Below are positions 49,456 to 61,400 of a stretch of 64,000 nucleotides of DNA, piece by piece (the first letter of the stretch is position 1; each line of letters opens with the position of its first letter). The notes under the pieces are model-generated. The model searched no databases. It saw only the letters and a program-made list of their open reading frames with translations, and had not been told where the DNA came from. This stretch comes from Crossaster papposus. Taxonomy: Eukaryota > Echinodermata > Asteroidea > Velatida > Solasteridae. The DNA is taken from assembly GCA_037893245.1 (NCBI GenBank), contig JBAIAA010001641.1:1-64000 (forward strand), given 5' to 3'. The position numbers were made by a program, and so were the translations under genes.

Positions 49456-52400
49456 AACACATGATGTGGGAACAAGCCCTCGAGTTAAATATGTAAAGGG
49501 AAAGAAGTGTGCATAAGAAATATGTAAAGGGAAAGAAGTGTGCAAAAGAAATATGTAAAGGGAAAGAAGTGTGCATAAGAAATATGTAAAGGGAAAGAAG
49601 TGTGCATAAGAAATATGTAAAGGGAAAGAAGTGTGCATAAGAAATATGTAAAGGGAAAGAAGTGTGCATAAGAAATATGTAAAGGGAAAGAAGTGTGCAT
49701 AAGAAATATGTAAAGGGAAAGAAGTGTGCATAAAAAATATGTAAAGGGAAAGAAGTGTGCATAAGAAATATGTAAAGGGAAAGAAGTGTGCATAAGAAAT
49801 ATGTAAAGGGAAATAAGTGTGCATAAGAAATATGTAAAGGGAAAAAAGTGTGCATAAGAAATATGTAAAGGGAAAGAAGTGTGCATAAGAAATATGTAAA
49901 GGGAAAGAAGTGTGCATAAGAAATATGTAAAGGGAAAGAAGTGTGCATAAGAAATAAACACATGATGTGGGAACCAGCCCTCGAGTTAAATATGTAAAGG
50001 GAAAGAAGTGTGCATAAGAAATATGTAAAGGGAAAGAAGTGTGCATAAGAAATATGTAAAGGGAAAGAAGTGTGCATAAGAAATATGTAAAGGGAAAGAA
50101 GTGTGCATAAGAAATATGTAAAGGGAAAGAAGTGTGCATAAGAAATATGTAAAGGGAAAGAAGTGTGCATAAGAAATATGTAAAGGGAAAGAAGTGTGCA
50201 TAAGAAATATGTAAAGGGAAAGAAGTGTGCATAAGAAATATGTAAAGGGAAAGAAGTGTGCATAAGAAATATGTAAAGGGAAAGAAGTGTGCATAATAAA
50301 TATGTAAAGGGAAAGAAGTGTGCATAAGAAATATGTAAAGGGAAAGAAGTGTGCATAAGAAATATGTAAAGGGAAAGAAGTGTGCATAAGAAATATGTAA
50401 AGAGAAAGAAGTGTGCATAATAAATATGTAAAGGGAAAGAAGTGTGCATAAGAAATATGTAAAGGAAAAGAAGTGTGCATAAGAAATATGTAAAGGGAAA
50501 GAAGTGTGCATAAGAAATATGTAAAGGGAAAGAAGTGTGCATAAGAAATATGTAAAGGGAAAGAAGTGTGCATAAGAAATATGTAAAGGGAAAGAAGTGT
50601 GCATAAGAAATATGTAAAGGGAAAGAAGTGTGCATAAGAAATATGTAAAGGGAAAGAAGTGTGCATAAAATATATGTAAAGGGAAAGAAGTGTGCATAAG
50701 AAATATGTAAAGGGAAAGAAGTGTGCATAAGAAATATGTAAAGGGAAAGAAGTGTGCATAAGAAATATGTAAAGGGAAAGAAGTGTGCATAAGAAATATG
50801 TAAAGGGAAAGAAGTGTGCATAAGAAATATGTAAAGGGAAAGAAGTGTGCATAAGAAATATGTAAAGGGAAAGAAGTGTGCATAAGAAATATGTAAAGGG
50901 AAAGAAGTGTGCATAAGAAATATGTAAAGGGAAAGAAGTGTGCATAAGAAATATGTAAAGGGAAAGAAGTGTGCATAAAAAATATGTAAAGGGAAAGAAG
51001 TGTGCATAAGAAATATGTAAAGGGAAAGAAGTGTGCATAAGAAATATGTAAAGGGAAAGAAGTGTGCATAAGAAATATGTAAAGGGAAAGAAGTGTGCAT
51101 AAGAAATATGTAAAGGGAAAGAAGTGTGCATACGAAATATGTAAAGGGAAAGAAGTGTGCATAAGAAATATGTAAAGGGAATGAAGTGTGCATAAGAAAT
51201 ATGTAAAGGGAAAGAAGTGTGCATAAGAAATATGTAAAGGGAAAGAAGTGTGCATAAGAAATATGTAAAGGGAAAGAAGTGTGCATAAGAAATAAACACA
51301 TGATGTGGGAACAAGCCCTCGAGTTAAATATGTAAAGGGAAAGAAGTGTGCATAAGAAATATGTAAAGGGAAAGAAGTGTGCATAAGAAATAAACACATG
51401 ATGTGGGAACAAGCCCTCGAGTTAAATATGTAAAGGGAAAGAAGTGTGCATAAGAAATATGTAAAGGGAAAGAAGTGTGCATAAGAAATATGTAAAGGGA
51501 AAGAAGTGTGCATAAGAAATATGTAAAGGGAAAGAAGTGTGCATAAGAAATATGTAAAGGGAAAGAAGTGTGCATAAGAAATATGTAAAGGGAAAGAAGT
51601 GTGCATAAGAAATATGTAAAGGGAAAGAAGTGTGCATTAGAAATATGTAAAGGGAAAGAAGTGTGCATAAAAAATATGTAAAGGGAAAGAAGTGTGCATA
51701 AGAAATATGTAAAGGGAAAGAAGTGTGCATAAGAAATATGTAAAGGGAAAGAAGTGTGCATAAGAAATATGTAAAGGGAAAGAAGTGTGCATAAGAAATA
51801 TGTAAAGGGAAAGAAGTGTGCATAAGAAATATGTAAAGGGAAAGAAGTGTGCATAAGAAATATGTAAAGGGAAAGAAGTGTGCATAAGAAATAAACACAT
51901 GATGTGGGAACCAGCCCTCGAGTTAAATATGTAAAGGGAAAGAAGTGTGCATAAAAAATATGTAAAGGGAAAGAAGTGTGCATAAGAAATATGTAAAGGG
52001 AAAGAAGTGTGCATAAGAAATATGTAAAGGGAAAGAAGTGTGCATAAGAAATATGTAAAGGGAAAGAAGTGTGCATAAGAAATATGTAAAGGGAAAGAAG
52101 TGTGCATAAGAAATATGTAAAGGGAAAGAAGTGTGCATAAGAAATATGTAAAGGGAAAGAAGTGTGCATAAGAAATATGTAAAGGGAAAGAAGTGTGCAT
52201 AAGAAATATGTAAAGGGAAAGAAGTGTGCATAAGAAATATGTTAAGGGAAAGAAGTGTGCATAAGAAATATGTAAAGGGAAAGAAGAGTGCATAAGAAAT
52301 ATGTAGAGGGAAAGAAGTGTGCATAAGAAATATGTAAAGGGAAAGAAGTGTGCATAAGAAATATGTAAAGGGAAAGAAGTGTGCATAAGAAATATGTAAA

Positions 52401-55129
52401 GGGAAAGAAGTGTGCATAAGAAATATGTAAAGGGAAAGAAGTGTGCATAAGAAATATGTAAAGGGAAAGAAGTGTGCATAAGAAATATGTAAAGGGAAAG
52501 AAGTGTGCATAAGAAATATGTAAAGGGAAAGAGGTGTGCATAAGAAATATGTAAAGGGAAAGAAGTGTGCATAAGAAATATGTAAAGGGAAAGAAGTGTG
52601 CATAAGAAATATGTAAAGAGAAAGAAGTGTGCATAAGAAATATGTAAAGGGAAAGAAGTGTGCATAAGAAATATGTAAAGGGAAAGAAGTGTGCATAAGA
52701 AATATGTAAAGGGAAAGAAGTGTGCATAAGAAATATGTAAAGGGAAAGAAGTGTGCATAAGAAATATGTAAAGGGAAAGAAGTGTGCATAAGAAATATTT
52801 AAAGGGAAAGAAGTGTGCATAAGAAATATGTAAAGGGAAAGAAGTGTGCATAAGAAATATGTAAAAGGAAAGAAGTGTGCATAAGAAATATGTAAAGGGA
52901 AAGAAGTGTGCATAAGAAATATGTAATGGGAAAGAAGTGTGCATAAGAAATATGTAAAGGGAAAGAAGTGTGCATAAGAAATATGTAAAGGGAAAGAAGT
53001 GTGCATAAGAAATATGTAAAGGGAAAGAAGTGTGCATAAGAAATATGTAAAGGGAAAGAAGTGTGCATAAGAAATATGAAAAGGGAAAGAAGTGTGCATA
53101 AGAAATATGTAAAGGGAAAGAAGTTTGCATAAGAAATATGTAAAGGGAAAGAAGTGTGCATAAGAAATATGTAAAGGGAAAGAAGTGTGCATACAAAATA
53201 TGTAAAGGGAAAGAAGTGTGCATAAGAAATATGTAAAGGGAAAGAAGTGTGCATAAGAAATATGTAAAGGGAAAGAAGTGTGCATGAGAAATATGTAAAG
53301 GGAAATAAGTGTGCATAAGAAATATGTAAAGGGAAAGAAGTGTGCATAAGAAATATGTAAAGGGAAAGAAGTGTGCATAAGAAATATGTAAAGGGAAAGA
53401 AGTGTGCATAAGAAATATGTAAAGGGAAAGAAGTGTGCATAAGAAATAAACACATGATGTGGGAACAAGCCCTCGAGTTAAATATGTAAAGGGAAAGAAG
53501 TGTGCATAAGAAATATGTAAAGGGAAAGAAGTGTGCATAAGAAATATGTAAAGGGAAAGAAGTGTGCATAAGAAATATGTAAAGGGAAAGAAGTGTGCAT
53601 AAGAAATATGTAAAGGGAACGAAGTGTGCATAAGAAATATGTAAAGGGAAAGAAGTGTGCATAAGAAATATGTAAAGGGAAAGAGGTGTGCATAAGAAAT
53701 ATGTAAAGGGAAAGAAGTGTGCATAAGAAATATGTAAAGGGAAAGAAGTGTGCATAAGAAATATGTAAAGGGAAAGAAGTGTGCATAAGAGATATGTAAA
53801 GGGAAAGAAGTGTGCATAAGAAATATGTAAAGGGAAAGAAGTGTGCATAAGAAATATGTAAAGGGAAAGAAGTGTGCATAAGAAATATGTAAAGGGAAAG
53901 AAGTGTGCATAAGAAATATGTAAAGGGAGAGAAGTGTGCATAAGAAATATGTAAAGGGAAAGAAGTGTGCATAAGAAATATGTAAAGGGAAAGAAGTGTG
54001 CATAAGAAATATGTAAAGGGAAAGAAGTGTGCATAAGAAATATGTAAAGGGAAAGAAGTGTGCATAAGCAATATGTAAAGGGAAAGAAGTGTGCATAAGA
54101 AATATGTAAAGGGAAAGAAGTGTGCATAAGAAATATGTAAAGGGAAAGAAGTGTGCATAAGAAATATGTAAAGGGAAAGAAGTGTGCATAAGAAATATGT
54201 AAAGGGAAAGAAGTGTGCATAAGAAATATGTAAAGGGAAAGAAGTGTGCATAAGAAATATGTAAAGGGAAAGAAGTGTGCATAAGAAATATGTAAAGGGA
54301 AAGAAGTGTGCATAAGAAATATGTAAAGGGAAAGAAGTGTGCATAAGAAATATGTAAAGGGAAAGAAGTGTGCATAAGAAATATGTAAAGGAAAAGAAGT
54401 GTGCATAAGAAATATGTAAAGGGAAAGAAGTGTGCATAAGAAATATGTAAAGGGAAAGAAGTGTGCATAAGAAATATGTAAAGGGAAAGAAGTGTGCATA
54501 AGAAATAAACACATGATGTGGGAACAAGCCCTCGAGTTAAATATGTAAAGGGAAAGAAGTGTGCATAAGAAATATGTAAAGGGAAAGAAGTGTGCATAAG
54601 AAATATGTAAAGGGAAAGAAGTGTGCATAAGAAATATGTAAAGGGAAAGAAGTGTGCATAAGAAATATGTAAAGGGAAAGAAGTGTGCATAAGAAATATG
54701 TAAAGGGAAAGAAGTGTGCATAAGAAATATGTAAAGGGAAAGAAGTGTGCATAAGAAATATGTAAAGGGAAAGAAGTGTGCATAAAAAATATGTAAAGGG
54801 AAAGAAGTGTGCATAAGAAATATGTAAAGGGAAAGAAGTGTGCATAAGAAATATGTAAAGGGAAAGAAGTGTGCATAAGAAATATGTAAAGGGAAAGAAG
54901 TGTGCATAAGAAATATGTAAAGGGAAAGAAGTGTGCATAAGAAATATGTAAAGGGAAAGAAGTGTGCATAAGAAATATGTAAAGGGAAAGAAGTGTGCAT
55001 AAGAAATAAACACATGATGTGGGAACAAGCCCTCGAGTTAAATATGTAAAGGGAAAGAAGTGTGCATAAGAAATATGTAAAGGGAAAGAAGTGTGCATAA
55101 GAAATATGTAAAGGGAAAGAAGTGTGCAT

Positions 55130-55476
55130 AATAATAATAATAATAATAATAATAATTTGGGAGGCTAATCATCCTTACTTGCAGCTGGTGTGCTGAATTG
55201 CGAAGGACGCGGCTACAACGTGGTCGAGTCGCTGGCACGTAAAGGCGCCTACGGCAGCCGGCCACATCGACTCATATATGACTACGGAGCACAGCCTGAG
55301 ATCGAAAGTGTTTGATTTTTCAGGAGGGAGGAAAACCGGATGACCTGGAAAAAACCCTCGTGGCACAGGAGAGAACCAACGCACAACTCTACTCACATAT
55401 GGTCCGGGCCGGGAATCGAACCCGGGCCACATTGGTGAGAGGCAAGCGCTTTACACACAAGCCTTTACACACATAT
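55130..55476 (-). mobile_element. tRNA-derived SINE, copy 3
   Basis: I see no difference from copies 1 and 2 through head, body and tail. It lies 11,919 bp from copy 1 and 7,238 bp from copy 2. The same variant monomers follow it, with one new change (CATAAGGAATATG near 55672) further downstream. Confidence 0.85.
55412..55422 (-). promoter_or_regulatory. Pol III B box in SINE copy 3
   Basis: GGTTCGATTCC on the - strand, identical to the B box of copies 1 and 2 and equally without a recognisable A box. Confidence 0.8.
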
Positions 55477-58400
55477 AATAAATATGTAAAGGGAAAGTAG
55501 TGTGCATACGAAATATGTAAAAGGAAAGAAGTGTGCATAAGAAAGATGTAAAGGGAAAGAAGTGTGCATAAGAAATATGTAAAGGGAAAGAAGTGTGCAT
55601 AAGAAATATGTAAAGGGAAAGAAGTGTGCATAAGAAATATGTAAAGGGAAAGAAGTGTGCATAAGGAATATGTAAAGGGAAAGAAGTGTGCATAAGAAAT
55701 ATGTAAAGAGAAAGAAGTGTGCATAAGAAATATGTAAAGGGAAATAAGTGTGCATAAGAAATATGTAAAGGGAAAGAAGTGTGCATAAGAAATATGTAAA
55801 GGGAAAGAAGTGTGCATAAGAAATATGTAAAGGGAAAGAAGTGTGCATAAGAAATATGTAAAATGAAAGAAGTGTGCATAAGAAATATGTAAAGGGAAAG
55901 AAGTGTGCATAAGAAATATGTAAAGGGAAAGAAGTGTGCATAAGAAATATGTAAAGGGAAAGAAGTGTGCATAAGAAATATGTAAAGGGAAAGAAGTGTG
56001 CATAATAAATATGTAAAGGGAAAGAAGTGTGCATAACAAATATGTAAAGGGAAAGAAGTGTGCATAAGAAATATGTAAAGGGAAAGAAGTGTGCATAAGA
56101 AATATGTAAAGGGAAAGAAGTGTGCATAATAAATATGTAAAGGGAAAGAAGTGTGCATAATAAATATGTAAAGGGAAAGAAGTGTGCATAAGAAATATGT
56201 AAAGGGAAAGAAGTGTGCATAAGAAATATGTAAAGGGAAAGAAGTGTGCATAAGAAATATGTAAAGGGAAAGAAGTGTGCATAAGAAATATGTAAAGGGA
56301 AAGAAGTGTGCATAAGAAATATGTAAAGGGAAAGAAGTGTGCATAAGAAATATGTAAAGGGAAAGAAGTGTGCATAAGAAATATGTAAAGGGAAAGAAGT
56401 GTGCATAAGAAATATGTAAAGGGAAAGAAGTGTGCATAAGAAATATGTAAAGGGAAAGAAGTGTGCATAAGAAATATGTAAAGGGAAAGAAGTGTGCATA
56501 AGAAATATGTAAAGGGAAAGAAGTGTGCATAAGAAATATGTAAAGGGAAAGAAGTGTGCATACGAAATATGTAAAGGGAAAGAAGTGTGCATAAGAAATA
56601 TGTAAAGGGAAAGAAGTGTGCATAAGAAATATGTAAAGGGAAAGAAGTGTGCATAAGAAATATGTAAAGGGAAAGAAGTGTGCATAAGAAATATATAAAG
56701 GGAAAGAAGTGTGCATAAGAAATATGTAAAGGGAAAGAAGTGTGCATAAGAAATATGTAAAGGGAAAGAAGTGTGCATAAGAAATATGTAAAGGGACAGA
56801 AGTGTGCATAAGAAATATGTAAAGGGAAAGAAGTGTGCATAAGAAATATGTAAAGGGAAAGAAGTGTGCATAAGAAATAAACACATGATGTGGGAACAAG
56901 CCCTCGAGTTAAATATGTAAAGGGAAAGAAGTGTGCATAAGAAATATGTAAAGGGAAAGAAGTGTGCATAAGAAATATGTAAAGGGAAAGAAGTGTGCAT
57001 AAGAAATATGTAAAGGGAAAGAAGTGTGCATAAGAAATATGTAAAGGGAAAGAAGTGTGCATACGAAATATGTAAAGGGAAAGAAGTGTGCATAAGAAAT
57101 ATGTAAAGGGAAAGAAGTGTGCATAAGAAATATGTAAAGGGAAAGAAGTGTGCATAAGAAATATGTAAAGGGAAAGAAGTGTGCATAAGAAATATGTAAA
57201 GGGAAAGAAGTGTGCATAAGAAATATGTAAAGGGAAAGAAGTGTGCATAAGAAATATGTAAAGGGAAAGAAGTGTGCATAAGAAATATGTAAAGGGAAAG
57301 AAGTGTGCATAAGAAATATGTAAAGGGAAAGAAGTGTGCATAAGAAATATGTAAAGGGAAAGAAGTGTGCATAAGAAATATGTAAAGGGAAAAAAGTGTG
57401 CATAAGAAATATGTAAAGGGAAAGAAGTGTGCATAAGAAATATGTAAAGGGAAAGAAGTGTGCATAACAAATATGTAAAGGGAAAGAAGTGTGCATAAGA
57501 AATATGTAAAGGGAAAGAAGTGTGCATAAGAAATATGTAAAGGGAAAGAAGTGTGCATAATAAATATGTAAAGGGAAAGAAGTGTGCATAAGAAATATGT
57601 AAAGGGAAAGAAGTGTGCATAATAAATATGTAAAGGGAAAGAAGTGTGCATAATAAATATGTAAAGGGAAAGAAGTGTGCATAAGAAATATGTAAAGGGA
57701 AAGAAGTGTGCATAAGAAATATGTAAAGGGAAAGAAGTGTGCATAAGAAATATGTAAAGGGAAAGAAGTGTGCATAAGAAATATGTAAAGGGAAAGAAGT
57801 GTGCATAAGAAATATGTAAAGGGAAAGAAGTGTGCATAAGAAATATGTAAAGGGAAAGAAGTGTGCATAAGAAATATGTAAAGGGAAAGAAGTGTGCATA
57901 AGAAATATGTAAAGGGAAAGAAGTGTGCATAAGAAATATGTAAAGGGAAAGAAGTGTGCATAAGAAATATGTAAAGGGAAAGAAGTGTGCATACGAAATA
58001 TGTAAAGGGAAAGAAGTGTGCATAAGAAATATGTAAAGGGAAAGAAGTGTGCATACGAAATATGTAAAGGGAAAGAAGTGTGCATAAGAAATATGTAAAG
58101 GGAAAGAAGTGTGCATAAGAAATATGTAAAGGGAAAGAAGTGTGCATAAGAAATATGTAAAGGGAAAGAAGTGTGCATAAGAAATATATAAAGGGAAAGA
58201 AGTGTGCATAAGAAATATGTAAAGGGAAAGAAGTGTGCATAAGAAATATGTAAAGGGAAAGAAGTGTGCATAAGAAATATGTAAAGGGACAGAAGTGTGC
58301 ATAAGAAATATGTAAAGGGAAAGAAGTGTGCATAAGAAATATGTAAAGGGAAAGAAGTGTGCATAAGAAATAAACACATGATGTGGGAACAAGCCCTCGA

Positions 58401-61400
58401 GTTAAATATGTAAAGGGAAAGAAGTGTGCATAAGAAATATGTAAAGGGAAAGAAGTGTGCATAAGAAATATGTAAAGGGAAAGAAGTGTGCATAAGAAAT
58501 ATGTAAAGGGAAAGAAGTGTGCATAAGAAATATGTAAAGGGAAAGAAGTGTGCATACGAAATATGTAAAGGGAAAGAAGTGTGCATAAGAAATATGTAAA
58601 GGGAAAGAAGTGTGCATAAGAAATATGTAAAGGGAAAGAAGTGTGCATAAGAAATATGTAAAGGGAAAGAAGTGTGCATAAGAAATATGTAAAGGGAAAG
58701 AAGTGTGCATAAGAAATATGTAAAGGGAAAGAAGTGTGCATAAGAAATATGTAAAGGGAAAGAAGTGTGCATAAGAAATATGTAAAGGGAAAGAAGTGTG
58801 CATAAGAAATAAACACATGATGTGGGAACAAGCCCTCGAGTTAAATATGTAAAGGGAAAGAAGTGTGCATAAGAAATATGTAAAGGGAAAGAAGTGTGCA
58901 TAAGAAATATGTAAAGGGAAAGAAGTGTGCATAAGAAATATGTAAAGGGAAAGAAGTGTGCATAAGAAATATGTAAAGGGAAAGAAGTGTGCATAAGAAA
59001 TATGTAAAGGGAAAGAAGTGTGCATAAGAAATATGTAAAGGGAAAGAAGTGTGCATAAGAAATATGTAAAGGGAAAGAAGTGTGCATAAGAAATATGTAA
59101 AGGGAAAGAAGTGTGCATAAGAAATATGTAAAGGGAAAGAAGTGTGCATAAGAAATATGTAAAGGGAAAGAAGTGTGCATAAGAAATATGTAAAGGGAAA
59201 GAAGTGTGCATAAGAAATATGTAAAGGGAAAAAGTGTGCATAAGAAATATGTAAAGGGAAAGAAGTGTGCATAAGAAATATGTAAAGGGAAAGAAGTGTG
59301 CATAAGAAATATGTAAAGGGAAAGAAGTGTGCATAAGAAATATGTAAAGGGAAAGAAGTGTGCATAAGAAATATGTAAAGGGAAAGAAGTGTGCATAAGA
59401 AATATGTAAAGGGAAAGAAGTGTGCATAAGAAATATGTAAAGGGAAAGAAGTGTGCATAAGAAATATGTAAAGGGAAAGAAGTGTGCATAAGAAATATGT
59501 AAAGGGAAAGAAGTGTGCATAAGAAATATGTAAAGGGAAAGAAGTGTGCATAAGAAATATGTAAAGGGAAAGAAGTGTGCATAAGAAATATGTAAAGGGA
59601 AAGAAGTGTGCATAAGAAATATGTAAAGGGAAAGAAGTGTGCATAAGAAATATGTAAAGGGAAAGAAGTGTGCATAAGAAATATGTAAAGGGAAAGAAGT
59701 GTGCATAAGAAATATGTAAAGGGAAAGAAGTGTGCATAAGAAATATGTAAAGGGAAAGAAGTGTGCATAAGAAATATGTAAAGGGAAAGAAGTGTGCATA
59801 AGAAATATGTAAAGGGAAAGAAGTGTGCATAAGAAATATGTAAAGGGAAAGAAGTGTGCATAAGAAATATGTAAAGGGAAAAAGTGTGCATAAGAAATAT
59901 GTAAAGGGAAAGAAGTGTGCATAAGAAATATGTAAAGGGAAAGAAGTGTGCATAAGAAATATGTAAAGGGAAAGAAGTGTGCATAAGAAATATGTAAAGG
60001 GAAAGAAGTGTGCATAATAAATATGTAAAGGGAAAGAAGTGTGCATAAGAAATATGTAAAGGGAAAGAAGTGTGCATAAGAAATATGTAAAGGGAAAGAA
60101 GTGTGCATAAGAAATATGTAAAGGGAAAGAAGTGTGCATAAGAAATATGTAAAGGGAAAGAAGTGTGCATAAGAAATATGTAAAGGGAAAGAAGTGTGCA
60201 TAAGAAATATGTAAAGGGAAAGAAGTGTGCATAAGAAATATGTAAAGGGAAAGAAGTGTGCATAAGAAATATGTAAAGGGAAAGAAGTGTGCATAAGAAA
60301 TATGTAAAGGGAAAGAAGTGTGCATAAGAAATATGTAAAGGGAAAGAAGTGTGCATAAGAAATATGTAAAGGGAAAGAAGTGTGCATAAGAAATATTTAA
60401 AGGGAAAGAAGTGTGCATAAGAAATATGTAAAGGGAAAGAAGTGTGCATAAGAAATATGTAAAGGGAAAGAAGTGTGCATAAGAAATATGTAAAGGGAAA
60501 GAAGTGTGCATAAGAAATATGTAAAGGGAAAGAAGTGTGCATAAGAAATATGTAAAGGGAAAGAAGTGTGCATAAGAAATATGTAAAGGGAAAGAAGTGT
60601 GCATAAGAAATATGTAAAGGGAAAGAAGTGTGCATAAGAAATATGTAAAGGGAAAGAAGTGTGCATAAGAAATATGTAAAGGGAAAGAAGTGTGCATAAG
60701 AAATATGTAAAGAGAAAGAAGTGTGCATACGAAATATGTAAAGGGAAAGAAGTGTGCATAAGAAATATGTAAAGGGAAAGAAGTGTGCATAAGAAATATG
60801 TAAAGGGAAAGAAGTGTGCATAAGAAATATGTAAAGGGAAAGAAGTGTGCATAAGAAATATGTAAAGGGAAAGAAGTGTGCATAAGAAATATGTAAAGGG
60901 AAAGAAGTGTGCATACGAAATATGTAAAGGGAAAGAAGTGTGCATAAGAAATATGTAAAGGGAAAGAAGTGTGCATAAGAAATAAACACATGATGTGGGA
61001 ACAAGCCCTCGAGTTAAATATGTAAAGGGAAAGAAGTGTGCATAAGAAATATGTAAAGGGAAAGAAGTGTGCATAAGAAATATGTAAAGGGAAAGAAGTG
61101 TGCATAAGAAATATTTAAAGGGAAAGAAGTGTGCATAAGAAATATGTAAAGGGAAAGAAGTGTGCATAAGAAATATGTAAAGGGAAAGAAGTGTGCATAC
61201 AAAATATGTAAAGGGAAAGAAGTGTGCATAAGAAATATGTAAAGGGAAAGAAGTGTGCATAAGAAATAAACACATGATGTGGGAACAAGCCCTCGAGTTA
61301 AATATGTAAAGGGAAAGAAGTGTGCATAAGAAATATGTAAAGGGAAAGAAGTGTGCATAAGAAATATGTAAAGGGAAAGAAGTGTGCATAAGAAATATGT

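Larger units (their letters stand above)
49456..55476 (+). repeat. ~6-kb segmental duplication inside the array, copy 2
   Basis: It matches 37413-43557 in module order, subtype and SINE content, apart from four missing monomers. Private monomers are also shared, such as ATGTAGAGGG (40383 and 52302), ATGTAATGGG (41004 and 52921) and AAGTTTGCAT (41212 and 53122). A few single-base differences exist, for example AAGAAGAGTG near 52283. Confidence 0.92.
53449..55476 (+). repeat. SINE-bearing ~2.03-kb block, copy 3 of 3
   Basis: It has modules 53449, 54508 and 55009 and the SINE, at +11,919 from copy 1. It is part of the larger 6-kb duplication. Confidence 0.94.
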
